Assembly (NCBI GenBank): GCA_046760155.1
Contig: JBHIDQ010000006.1
Coordinates: 1-29,989 of the forward strand
DNA length: 29,989 nt
From: JBHIDQ01 sp046760155
GTDB lineage: Bacteria; Chloroflexota; Dehalococcoidia; Dehalococcoidales; RBG-16-60-22
Reading direction: 5' to 3'
Positions 24,124 through 29,989 of this stretch are shown one piece after another. The stretch's first letter is position 1; every line of letters begins with the position of its first letter. Below the pieces are notes generated by a model, which saw nothing but the letters and a program-made list of their open reading frames with translations, ran no database searches and was not told where the DNA came from. The position numbers and the translations under genes were made by a program.

Positions 24124-25116
24124 ATGAGCCTAATGTCTGAAGAAAGGATGCCAAAACAAATAGGAACGATTATAGATTTAGCACAGGTTAAGAAAGGAGA
24201 GAAAGCCTTAATATTATGCGACTATACCACTTCTGATATAGGCAGAATGCTTGCCTCACAAGTTCATCAACTTGACGCCTTGCCTATTCTCACCATCATA
24301 CCGCCTCTGAAAGGACACTATGCACCTGTTCCCGACCCAATTGCGGCGATGGCCATGCGTGTAGATGTGATAATCGCCCCGCTGGCAAGCAATATTGCGC
24401 ACAGTTCGCTACGCACGGAGGTCCTCAATGCTGGAGGTAGATTCATGGTTCTTCCCGGAATAAACGAAGAGGTTCTAACTTCGGGCCTGTTCGACGCAGA
24501 TTTTCATGGGGCGAGGGTCAAGTGCGAAAAAATGGCGGATTTGTTGGGTAAGGCTAAGGCAGCAAAGGCAACAACGGCCAAGGGAACAGATATTACCATG
24601 AGTCTGGAAGGAAGAGAAGGGCAATCTCAGTCAGGCTTTGCCGTGAAGGGGGTGCTGGCCGGCCCACCTCAAATGGAGGCACTCTGCTGCCCGGTGGAGG
24701 GCACGGCGGAAGGCAGAGTAGTTTGCGATGTGAGTATTTCGGGTTTGCCATCAAAACTGGATTTCAAAGACAAACCACTCAGTGAGCCGGTAGAAATAAT
24801 CGTTCATGAGGGATTAGCCAAGGAAATAAAAGGTGGTCGAGAAGCCAGGCAATTGAAAGAATGGCTAGAGAGCCTGAACGACCCAACGGTCTACACAATT
24901 GCTGAATTGGGGGTTGGCATGAATCCCGATATGAAATTTGATGGTACGGTACGAGACGAAGCAGTTGTTGGCAGTATTCATATTGGGCTTGGTGAAAACT
25001 GGTGTTTCCCCGGTGGTTCACTCAAATCCTCGGTACACCTTGATTTTATAATCTCAAACGTGACGCTGGAGTTGGACGGAACCGCCGTGTTGAAAGAAGG
25101 CAAGTTACTTATTTAG
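24124..25116 (+). CDS. M29-type leucyl aminopeptidase/NicX-like metalloprotein
   Basis: The 330-residue protein resembles the aminopeptidase T (M29) fold family, which also includes the ring-cleaving 2,5-dihydroxypyridine dioxygenase NicX. The C-terminal half carries the conserved blocks CPVEGTAEGRVVCDVSISGLP (189-209), GGREARQL, IAELGVGMNPD with E261, GSIHIGLG with H286, and SSVHLDFI with H305 and D307, which are likely metal ligands. The N-terminal half is the Rossmann-like helper domain. Peptidase activity or dioxygenase activity cannot be separated by eye. GGGAGG lies 8 nt before the ATG. The gene is isolated, has its own terminator, and is flanked by two tRNA 3'-end-like fragments. Confidence 0.8.
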   Translation: MSLMSEERMPKQIGTIIDLAQVKKGEKALILCDYTTSDIGRMLASQVHQLDALPILTIIPPLKGHYAPVPDPIAAMAMRVDVIIAPLASNIAHSSLRTEVLNAGGRFMVLPGINEEVLTSGLFDADFHGARVKCEKMADLLGKAKAAKATTAKGTDITMSLEGREGQSQSGFAVKGVLAGPPQMEALCCPVEGTAEGRVVCDVSISGLPSKLDFKDKPLSEPVEIIVHEGLAKEIKGGREARQLKEWLESLNDPTVYTIAELGVGMNPDMKFDGTVRDEAVVGSIHIGLGENWCFPGGSLKSSVHLDFIISNVTLELDGTAVLKEGKLLI

Positions 25117-25164
25117 AGACTATTTTTGACACAAGCCACTGGTAATAACTTCAATCTTGGGATG

Positions 25165-25194
25165 GGGGAGGCAGAAGTGCCTCCCCTGTTTGTC
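25165..25194 (+). terminator. Terminator of the M29 gene
   Basis: A perfect 9-bp stem GGGGAGGCA/TGCCTCCCC (25165-25173 and 25178-25186) closes a GAAG loop and is followed by a moderately T-rich TGTTTGTC. It lies 48 nt after the stop codon. Confidence 0.7.
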
Positions 25195-25198
25195 TCCT

Positions 25199-25232
25199 TG
25201 GTAGCAGGGGCTGGATTCAAACCAACGACCTT
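25199..25232 (-). repeat. tRNA 3'-end-like fragment B with encoded CCA
   Basis: On the minus strand the text ends as a tRNA does: AGGTC variable-loop-like bases, a T-arm GTTGG-TTTGAAT-CCAGC, then CCCTGCT, A and CCA (CCA at 25201-25199). The upstream 5-7-5 anticodon arm cannot be formed and no 5' AGCAGGG acceptor strand is nearby, so this is a 3' fragment, not a gene. It adjoins the end of the winged-helix gene and resembles fragment A. Confidence 0.5.
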
Positions 25233-25245
25233 CGATAAATCGGGT

Positions 25246-25602
25246 TTATTCGGCAGTCTTGCGTGGCCTGCCCCGTTTTTTCCAGCCGAATGCCTTGAGA
25301 AGCACCTCAGCCGCCACATCCTCTAACCCAGGAGCACTAATAGGTATATCTGGGTTGATGCTGTACCGGTTTCGCCTTCCCTCGCGCATCTTGGTTATGT
25401 ACTCCGCTTCCAGCAAATCGTCGATAATTCTCAACGTCGTCCGTTCCGTGATGCCCACGATATCTGACAGTTCTCTGGCGGTAATACGCGGTTGACGGGC
25501 AATGTGTCTGAGTACCAAGGCGTGGTTTGTTAAGAAACTAAATTCAGGCAATTCTAAACATTCCCCCCGTTTATCTTCTGTCAACCCCCGTAGTGACAGC
25601 AT
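25246..25602 (-). CDS. Winged-helix (MarR-like) regulator with C-terminal AT-hook-like tail
   Basis: This 118-residue protein has one winged helix: FLTNHALVLRHIARQPRITARELSDIVGITERTTLRIIDDLLEAEYI, with recognition helix GITERTTLRIIDDL (about 51-64) and wing KMREGRRNRYSIN. This matches a family of short MarR-like regulators. The tail GWKKRGRPRKTAE contains RGRP, the core of AT-hook minor-groove binders. The ATG at 25602 has no good ribosome site, so the true start may be a downstream TTG. A promoter lies at 25679-25651. It probably controls itself or the divergent 113-residue gene. Confidence 0.8.
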   Translation of the reverse strand: MLSLRGLTEDKRGECLELPEFSFLTNHALVLRHIARQPRITARELSDIVGITERTTLRIIDDLLEAEYITKMREGRRNRYSINPDIPISAPGLEDVAAEVLLKAFGWKKRGRPRKTAE

Positions 25603-25650
25603 GCCTGGGTCTCTATACTGACCGCTTTCCTGTTAAATAAAATCTTAACA

Positions 25651-25679
25651 TTTGTAACATACTTTTCTAAAAATATCAA
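25651..25679 (-). promoter_or_regulatory. Promoter of the winged-helix regulator
   Basis: Minus-strand TTGATA (25679-25674) and TACAAA (25656-25651) are 17 nt apart. The inverted repeat GTTAA/TTAAC (25632-25649) lies at the expected transcription start, fit for autoregulation. Confidence 0.4.
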
Positions 25680-25798
25680 GTACTTTATGGCTATTACCAT
25701 ATGATTATTTTTAAAATTATCGAGCGATATTACGTTCATTCAGGCTAATATCTACGGTAATTGTAATAGTTTTGTTATAAAAATATTATTCAGGGGTA

Positions 25799-25827
25799 TT
25801 GACAAAGTGACATTTATGCTTTACTAT
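25799..25827 (+). promoter_or_regulatory. Promoter of the 113-residue protein gene with inverted repeat at the start point
   Basis: TTGACA (25799-25804) and TACTAT (25822-25827) are 17 nt apart. An imperfect inverted repeat CTATTCCC/GGGATAG covers 25824-25842, across the -10 and the start point. A second -10-like TATAAT is at 25845-25850. Confidence 0.5.
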
Positions 25828-25932
25828 TCCCGTATGGGATAGCATATAATATGTTTCATCTTATTCATTACAGGAAACAAAAGTCACCAATATTAAATAT
25901 AATCAATAAGCATAAATTAGGAGGTGGCAGTG

Positions 25933-26274
25933 ATGCGGAATAAGTCAAAGATACTGTTAAGGAAAGTTTCCAGTTTATTAAGAATAAATAATATATTCGA
26001 AGATGGGCACTGGCCTGCATATGTACTAAATATTTTGGAAACGAAATATCATCTCACGCCCAAAGAAATGTTGCGGTTGTGGTACATACGCCGCCGGATA
26101 TCAAATGGCAAACATCCTGTTGATTCCCTGTTCATCTACGATTGGGTTAAAGCCAGCGAGAAAAGAATATCGGTGAGAAGTAGGACGGACCTGTATGATA
26201 ATTCGGATTTACTTCTCTTTAAGGGCAACATATTCGGTGATGGGTCGGTACACCTCGAAAGGGTAAGAAACTAA
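25933..26274 (+). CDS. Unrecognised basic protein, 113 residues
   Basis: I do not recognise this family. The protein is basic, especially at the N-terminus (RNKSKILLRKVSSLLR), with a predicted helical middle (ILETKYHLTPKEMLRLWYIRRRISNGK) and a shorter, strand-like C-terminus with GNIFGDGSVHLERV. There is no signal peptide, membrane span or cysteine motif. It looks genuine because it has a perfect GGAGG 8 nt before the ATG, a promoter with an inverted repeat and its own terminator. I prefer this ATG to the GTG at 25924, which overlaps the ribosome site. The AT-rich surroundings and the neighbouring regulator suggest acquired DNA. Confidence 0.65.
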   Translation: MRNKSKILLRKVSSLLRINNIFEDGHWPAYVLNILETKYHLTPKEMLRLWYIRRRISNGKHPVDSLFIYDWVKASEKRISVRSRTDLYDNSDLLLFKGNIFGDGSVHLERVRN

Positions 26275-26311
26275 GAGAACAGTCAATATAACCGGTTCTA
26301 GTAAGTGAAAG

Positions 26312-26340
26312 GGCAGTGGTATTAATCATTGCCTTTTATT
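26312..26340 (+). terminator. Terminator of the 113-residue protein gene
   Basis: GGCAGTG/CATTGCC (7 bp with one G-U, 8-nt loop; 26312-26333) is followed by TTTTATT. Confidence 0.7.
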
Positions 26341-26368
26341 ATTGTGCTCTGATAGTGGGGCTTGCTTT

Positions 26369-26400
26369 AAAAAGAATAAGGGAAGCTTTGTATGCCTCCC
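26369..26400 (-). terminator. Terminator of the tRNA-Gln-tRNA-Glu transcript
   Basis: On the minus strand GGGAGGC-ATACAAA-GCTTCCC (26400-26380, one G-U pair) is followed by TTATTCTTTTT (26379-26369). It lies 13 nt after the encoded CCA of tRNA-Glu. Confidence 0.7.
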
Positions 26401-26412
26401 TCTTCTATATTT

Positions 26413-26489
26413 TGGTAGCGCATACCGGATTCGAACCGGTGATCTCCTCCTTGAGAGGGAGGTGTCCTAAACCCCTAGACGAATGCGCC
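26413..26489 (-). tRNA. tRNA-Glu (anticodon CTC)
   Basis: The minus strand folds as a full tRNA. The acceptor is GGCGCAT/ATGCGCT with one G-T pair, discriminator A and encoded CCA. The D-arm contains TCTAGGGGTTTAGGA. The anticodon arm is CCTCC-CTCTCAA-GGAGG, and the T-arm CCGG-TTCGAAT-CCGG. Loop position 34-36 is CTC, which reads GAG. It lies 12 nt downstream of tRNA-Gln in the same transcript. Confidence 0.95.
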
Positions 26490-26501
26490 ACCAAATAAAT
26501 C

Positions 26502-26575
26502 TGGCTGGGGAAGAAGGATTCGAACCTTCGCTTACGGATCCAGAGTCCGCTGTCCTACCACTAGACGATTCCCCA
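26502..26575 (-). tRNA. tRNA-Gln (anticodon CTG)
   Basis: On the minus strand the acceptor TGGGGAA/TTCCCCA is perfectly paired, with discriminator G and encoded CCA. The anticodon arm is GCGGA-CTCTGGA-TCCGT, giving CTG (reads CAG), and the T-arm GAAGG-TTCGAAT-CCTTC. The U1-A72 start is usual for tRNA-Gln. It is first of two tRNAs. Confidence 0.95.
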
Positions 26576-26585
26576 GAACACCAAA

Positions 26586-26614
26586 ATTATAGCACGTAGT
26601 TGTATCTCTGGCAA
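26586..26614 (-). promoter_or_regulatory. tRNA operon promoter
   Basis: Minus-strand TTGCCA (26614-26609), 17-nt spacer, TATAAT (26591-26586), with TG one base before the -10 (TGCTATAAT). Transcription would start a few bases before tRNA-Gln. Confidence 0.75.
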
Positions 26615-26626
26615 TTAGCGCATAGT

Positions 26627-26655
26627 TTGACATCCTCAGCTTGGACGTTTATGCT
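26627..26655 (+). promoter_or_regulatory. Promoter of rnc
   Basis: TTGACA (26627-26632) and TATGCT (26650-26655) are 17 nt apart, diverging from the tRNA promoter. A perfect hairpin CTTAAA-TTGC-TTTAAG (26654-26669) lies at the start of the predicted transcript. Confidence 0.55.
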
Positions 26656-26685
26656 TAAATTGCTTTAAGAAAAGGGGTCTTTATT

Positions 26686-27387
26686 TTGGCTGATTTAGGT
26701 GCTTTACAAGAGACTTTAGGTGTTTCGTTTCATGACCTGTCTCTGCTGGAGCAGGCCATGGTTCATAGCTCCTATATTAATGAGAATCCCGGCTATGGCC
26801 CATTTTCCAATGAAAGGCTTGAGTTTTTGGGTGACGCCATCTTAGACTTCATCGTCGCCGAAAAGCTATATCAAGACTTCCCTGACCTTACTGAGGGTGA
26901 GATGACCAAGTTCCGCTCGGTTCTGGTGCGTCGAGATACCTTGGCCCGCGTGGCTAGAACTATCAGACTCGGCGATTACCTCTATCTGGGAAGGGGCGAG
27001 GAGGCGAGTGGTGGACGGCATAAATCAGTCAACCTGGCGGGAGCTTTGGAAGCAATGCTTGCCGCGGTTTTCTTTGACCAGGGTTTAACGAGCACCAGAG
27101 AACTTGTCTTAAAATTATTCGATGAGGAGCTACAGAAGGTAATTGGGCAGGGAACAGAAGTTGATTACAAATCACAGCTACAAGAACTTATCCAGTCCCG
27201 ATATCAATCAACACCTAATTACCGGTTAGTAGAAGCAACCGGACCGGACCACGACAAGAGGTTTACCGTCGAGGTAGTGCTTGGCGATACTGTGCTGGGC
27301 AGAGGTTCGGGAAAGAGCAAAAAAAGGGCGGAGACTGAAGCCGCCCGCTCCGCGTTGGAACAACTGCTGGCTAACTTTACACCTTAG
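26686..27387 (+). CDS. rnc: Ribonuclease III
   Basis: This 233-residue endonuclease cuts double-stranded RNA (rRNA precursors, structured mRNAs). The catalytic signature NERLEFLGDAILDF (42-55) has E43, E46 and D50; E122 lies in ALEAMLAAVFFDQG. The C-terminal double-stranded RNA-binding domain starts DYKSQLQELIQSRYQSTPNYRLVEATGPDHDKRFTVEV and ends KSKKRAETEAARSALEQLL. The Asp equal to E. coli D114 (ADxxE) is Gly here (LAGALE), which is unusual and may be a lineage trait. Translation starts at TTG with AAGGGG upstream. It leads a plus-strand group with the 50-residue protein, the radical SAM protein and acylphosphatase. Confidence 0.93.
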   Translation: MADLGALQETLGVSFHDLSLLEQAMVHSSYINENPGYGPFSNERLEFLGDAILDFIVAEKLYQDFPDLTEGEMTKFRSVLVRRDTLARVARTIRLGDYLYLGRGEEASGGRHKSVNLAGALEAMLAAVFFDQGLTSTRELVLKLFDEELQKVIGQGTEVDYKSQLQELIQSRYQSTPNYRLVEATGPDHDKRFTVEVVLGDTVLGRGSGKSKKRAETEAARSALEQLLANFTP

Positions 27388-27450
27388 CGTCTCTTTGCTA
27401 AACTGCAATTAGCAGTACCTGTAGTTCAATACGCAAATAGAGGTATCACT

Positions 27451-27603
27451 ATGGGGAGACGAGATTATCGACACCGAGAACCAAAGAAGCAGAAAAAGGA
27501 TGCTAAGAAGATACCCCCAATTACTATTATATCACCCCCAGTACAGGTAGAAGTAGTTAAAAAGGGAAAAAAGAAACGGGAAGAAGCGGAGAAAGAAGAA
27601 TAG
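27451..27603 (+). CDS. Small basic protein, 50 residues
   Basis: This short frame starts MGRRDYRHREPKKQKKDAKK, has a hydrophobic centre (IPPITIISPPVQVEVV) and ends in a Lys/Glu-rich tail (KKGKKKREEAEKEE). GAGG lies 8 nt before the ATG. I recall similar small proteins from Chloroflexota, but no function is known; the charge suggests RNA or ribosome contact. Its stop codon TAG overlaps the first possible codon of the radical SAM protein (ATA at 27600), which suggests coupling. It lies 63 nt after rnc. Confidence 0.65.
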   Translation: MGRRDYRHREPKKQKKDAKKIPPITIISPPVQVEVVKKGKKKREEAEKEE

Positions 27604-27665
27604 CTGCTTATCAAGGGCTTTACCGCACTGGAGAGTTAAAGGTTCGGGCGGAAAAAGCCAAGTCA

Positions 27666-28535
27666 ATGCTTGCCGAATGCTGCCTGTGTCCTCGTCATTG
27701 TGGTGCTAATCGCCTCGCTGGTGAAAGTGGTAAGTGCCGCATTACCAATCAGGCAATGGTCTCCAGCTATGGGCCTCACTTTGGCGAAGAGGCACCTCTG
27801 GTAGGTAGTCATGGCTCGGGGACTATCTTTTTTACTAACTGTAACCTACGCTGTCTCTTTTGCCAGAATTACGATATCAGCCAACTGGGCAATGGCAGTG
27901 TTGTAGATGGTGAAGAACTGGCCGGAATGATGCTTTCTCTCCAAGCAAAAGGTTGCCATAATATAAACCTAGTAAGCCCGACGCATGTCGTGCCTTATAT
28001 TCTGGAGGCATTAGAGCTAGCGGCAGGCAGGGGACTTTCCCTGCCGCTTGTTTACAACAGCGGTGGTTATGATTCTCTGGAGACCCTAAAGTTACTGGAC
28101 GGAATAGTTGATATCTATATGCCAGATATGAAATATTCTGATGAGAAGACTGGGGAGCAATTATCCGGGATAAAAAATTACCCCCAAGTAAATCGGGCGG
28201 CAGTTAAAGAAATGCACCACCAGGTGGGTGACCTTCAGTTAGATGAGCAGGGAGTTGCTCAACACGGTCTCTTGGTGCGCCACCTTGTCTTGCCCAATCG
28301 CTTGGCGGGAACTGAGGATGTAGTGCGATTCTTAGCCCAAGAGGTATCGACTGATACCTATCTAAATATCATGGCGCAGTATCGCCCCTGCTACAAGGCT
28401 TTTGCTATACCGCAATTGGCCCGACCGGTAAACAGGCAAGAATTCTCCGAAGCCATTGACTTGGCTCACCAGCAAGGTTTATCGCGACTGGATAAAGAGC
28501 AAATCTCATTGCCATTAAGGCTCATCCTGGGATAG
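27666..28535 (+). CDS. PflX-like radical SAM protein (COG1313)
   Basis: The protein is related to pyruvate formate-lyase activases. It has an N-terminal Cys set CCLCPRHCGANRLAGESGKC (residues 5-24) and the radical SAM motif C59-x3-C63-x2-C66 (CNLRCLFCQNYD), then NLVSPTHVVPYILEAL and YNSGGYD. Function of this group is not settled. The ATG at 27666 is the first usual start, but the frame upstream reads IAAYQGLYRTGELKVRAEKA, which matches the conserved family N-terminus (Y..LY..GEL..RA). It opens at an ATA (27600) with GGAG 8 nt before it. The real protein may therefore be 311 residues. Acylphosphatase follows 13 nt downstream. Confidence 0.88.
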   Translation: MLAECCLCPRHCGANRLAGESGKCRITNQAMVSSYGPHFGEEAPLVGSHGSGTIFFTNCNLRCLFCQNYDISQLGNGSVVDGEELAGMMLSLQAKGCHNINLVSPTHVVPYILEALELAAGRGLSLPLVYNSGGYDSLETLKLLDGIVDIYMPDMKYSDEKTGEQLSGIKNYPQVNRAAVKEMHHQVGDLQLDEQGVAQHGLLVRHLVLPNRLAGTEDVVRFLAQEVSTDTYLNIMAQYRPCYKAFAIPQLARPVNRQEFSEAIDLAHQQGLSRLDKEQISLPLRLILG

Positions 28536-28548
28536 AACGAGAAGCATT

Positions 28549-28830
28549 ATGGCTGATCTGACCTCGGTGCAGGCAACAGTTTACGGGCGTGTTCAAGGGG
28601 TCTTCTTTCGTGCCTTTGTTGCTGAGCATGCTCACGGATTGGGCCTGACCGGTTACGTGCGCAACTTACCCGTTGGCGCGCTGGAAGTTGTCGCAGAAGG
28701 AGACCGGAAGCAGTTAGCAAAACTAATTGACTATCTCAAAATAGGACCACCTGATGCTCGGGTGGAAAAAGTGGTCACCAACTGGTCAGAATACAGCGGT
28801 AATTACTCTGGATTCAGGATAAGGTATTAA
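28549..28830 (+). CDS. acyP: Acylphosphatase
   Basis: This 93-residue enzyme hydrolyses acyl phosphates such as acetyl phosphate. It shows the full signature VYGRVQGVFFRAFVAEHA with phosphate-binding R21, then GLTGYVRNLPVGALEVVAEG with catalytic N39. Length is normal. It is 13 nt after the radical SAM gene, in one transcript. Its TAA overlaps the stop of the convergent 140-residue gene by a few bases. Confidence 0.94.
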   Translation: MADLTSVQATVYGRVQGVFFRAFVAEHAHGLGLTGYVRNLPVGALEVVAEGDRKQLAKLIDYLKIGPPDARVEKVVTNWSEYSGNYSGFRIRY

Positions 28831-29249
28831 TCAGGAACTGGTTGCAGTCCATAGTAACGGTCACTCTCAAGCAGGCGGGATAAAATCTCCTCTGAAGTGC
28901 GTGAGGTATCTCCACCACGCCGTTCACTTAGTTGATTCCCCAGTTCCTCTAGAGTAAGGGGCTGATTACCGTTAGCTAAGAAAAAGCGAAAGATGCTTTC
29001 TAAGATAGGTGATTGACCAGTAATAAATTCTGGGGCGTTACCGCAGCAATCTTTAATCGTGGTTAGAAGTTCGGCTTCGGTAGGCTTTTTCCCCTCAGCA
29101 AGCAACTGCTTACGGCACTTGGCGCATAGGTAGCCTTGAGTTAGGTCAGAAATGGAGCGATTATTCTGTTGAAGCCAGTCTAGGTCAATAAACCAGCGCG
29201 GTTTTGGTTGGTCATTACTTATCTCTTCTTTTGTCACGAAACTACCCAA
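28827..29249 (-). CDS. Conserved unknown protein with Cys pairs and C-terminal winged-helix-like region
   Basis: I do not recognise a named family with certainty. The 140-residue protein starts with a region holding RWFIDLDWLQQNNRSISDL, then a CxxC (C42, C45) and a CC pair (C68, C69) that could bind zinc or iron. Residues 80-135 look like a winged helix (PILESIFRFFLANGNQPLTLEELGNQL...EILSRLLESDRYYGLQ). The frame starts at a TTG (29249) without a clear ribosome site; GTG at 29237 is an alternative. It lies 12 nt after the DUF362-like gene on the same strand, so they are probably co-transcribed. Confidence 0.7.
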   Translation of the reverse strand: MGSFVTKEEISNDQPKPRWFIDLDWLQQNNRSISDLTQGYLCAKCRKQLLAEGKKPTEAELLTTIKDCCGNAPEFITGQSPILESIFRFFLANGNQPLTLEELGNQLSERRGGDTSRTSEEILSRLLESDRYYGLQPVPD

Positions 29250-29261
29250 GTAAGATGTTTT

Positions 29262-29989
29262 TTAAGCCTCTAGTTCTACTTTGGCCGACTTGATCAAGTC
29301 AAGGTATTGCGTCTTAAGTCCAAGTGTCTCGGAAACTTCATGGTCTACTTCATAGGGCTCACCGATAAATATCTTGCCATATTCCTCAACCTCACCTTGA
29401 GTGGGGTCATCTTGACTGATGAATTTCTGTCGGGCTTCGATGATTCCCAGATCGAAAGGGAGAGTAAAATAGAGGTCAGCGATTACCTTATTTATCCCTA
29501 GCCTATACAAAGTTCCCCAGCCACCTGGTGTCTCATCACGATACTTACTGCTCGGCAGCAGTGAAAGCAAATTCATGATACTGAGATTGCCCCTCCCATT
29601 AGAGATTTTTAAAGGGGCTATCGTTATCAAATAGTCGCTAGACAGGATAACATTGGGCACCCAGAAGGTCGGTATCGCCAAAGGCTTGGGTAGAGGATTG
29701 TCTACCTCCACCCAAATACAATCCTTGACATCTAAGGTCAATACTCTTGGGAAATTATAACCCAAGGCTTGATATATTGGGTAGATTGGTCCACCGTCAG
29801 GGGTCCCTTCTAAGAGAAGAATATCAGCATCGCTAATCCGTCTGATACCATCTATTACTGTCGACAGTAGATTCTGGCTGGTAGTTACCGGATAGGGTAC
29901 TGGATAGGAGGCGCTGGGTTTTATCAAAATACGCCGTGCCCGGGATACTACTGAAGGTGGTTTAAAAACAAATTCTGAAGCCTCAAATA
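29262..29989 (-). CDS. DUF362-like protein (partial, N-terminus outside window)
   Basis: The frame runs from the stop at 29262 to the right edge without a start, so the N-terminus is missing. The first visible residues are FEASEFVFKPPSVVSRARRILIKPSASYPVPYPVTTS; the RRILIKP and YPVTT blocks, then ADILLLEGTPDGG and the LITIAPLKISNG region, resemble DUF362 proteins, where they usually read KPN...PVTT and ...G. An upstream extension past the TTG at 29927 is clearly coding. DUF362 proteins are often Fe-S-linked and of unknown role. No Cys ligands are seen in this part. It is 12 nt ahead of the 140-residue gene. Confidence 0.7.
   Translation of the reverse strand, partial: FEASEFVFKPPSVVSRARRILIKPSASYPVPYPVTTSQNLLSTVIDGIRRISDADILLLEGTPDGGPIYPIYQALGYNFPRVLTLDVKDCIWVEVDNPLPKPLAIPTFWVPNVILSSDYLITIAPLKISNGRGNLSIMNLLSLLPSSKYRDETPGGWGTLYRLGINKVIADLYFTLPFDLGIIEARQKFISQDDPTQGEVEEYGKIFIGEPYEVDHEVSETLGLKTQYLDLIKSAKVELEA

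Larger units (their letters stand above)
25603..25932. other. AT-rich intergenic region with divergent promoters
   Basis: No gene is seen in these 330 bases. They are clearly more AT-rich than the surroundings. They hold a minus promoter for the regulator (25679-25651), a plus promoter (25799-25827) and two imperfect inverted repeats: GTTAA-8-TTAAC at 25632-25649 and CTATTCCC-GTAT-GGGATAG at 25824-25842. Confidence 0.55.

Noticed and set aside
28826..28834. Overlapping stop codons of acylphosphatase and the convergent gene
   Set aside because: A few shared bases at convergent stops are common and suggest nothing special.
1..29989. CRISPR arrays, IS elements, prophage, toxin-antitoxin pairs
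   Set aside because: No regular spaced repeats, transposase, integrase, phage structural genes or paired small toxin-like frames were seen on either strand.

Overview
The window looks like a chromosomal segment of a strictly anaerobic, non-photosynthetic bacterium. The protein style and gene set fit Chloroflexota, probably class Dehalococcoidia (subsurface type): indolepyruvate:ferredoxin oxidoreductase, tungsten-type aldehyde:ferredoxin oxidoreductase, a LarA-type nickel-pincer racemase, split transketolase, a TMADH/enoate-reductase-type flavoprotein, and an rnc / small basic protein / PflX-like / acylphosphatase block. This assignment is an inference from recognised families; no rRNA or marker search was possible. 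I see no phage, IS, CRISPR or replication origin.

Layout. (1) 1-7400, minus strand: an operon iorA-iorB-aminotransferase-PaaI thioesterase is followed, behind its own promoter and a leader with an intrinsic terminator, by acyl-CoA synthetase-livH-livM (livM runs off the left edge). Together they suggest uptake of amino acids or hydrophobic acids, transamination, oxidative decarboxylation to acyl-CoA with ferredoxin reduction, and acyl-CoA/acid interconversion. A divergent GYD-domain gene shares the iorA promoter region. (2) 8.0-8.9 kb: a ferritin-like/VIT1 membrane protein. (3) 8.9-15.9 kb: a minus-strand pair larA plus multi-cluster Fe-S protein, divergent from an aldehyde ferredoxin oxidoreductase, then a flavin/Fe-S oxidoreductase and RidA. 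(4) 16.0-19.3 kb: a 1084-residue secreted/membrane protein with a beta-propeller-like ectodomain, a fibronectin-like domain, a proline-rich stalk, one membrane span and a cytoplasmic transglutaminase-like domain. (5) 19.3-23.8 kb: split transketolase, acetamidase/formamidase, a 57-codon remnant of a metallo-beta-lactamase-fold gene, a VOC protein and a PGDH_C/ApnO-like dehydrogenase. (6) 23.9-26.3 kb: an AT-richer, loosely packed segment with an M29-type metalloprotein gene flanked by two tRNA 3'-end-like fragments, a winged-helix regulator with an AT-hook tail, and an unrecognised 113-residue protein. (7) 26.4-30 kb: tRNA-Glu(CTC) and tRNA-Gln(CTG), rnc, a 50-residue basic protein, a PflX-like radical SAM protein that may begin at an ATA codon, acylphosphatase, a conserved unknown and a DUF362-like protein cut by the right edge.

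The observations most worth following are the attenuator-like leader before the acyl-CoA synthetase, the ectodomain/transglutaminase-like membrane protein, the tRNA-fragment-flanked cassette, the probable ATA start, and the leaderless iorA promoter next to a near-perfect 18-bp palindrome.
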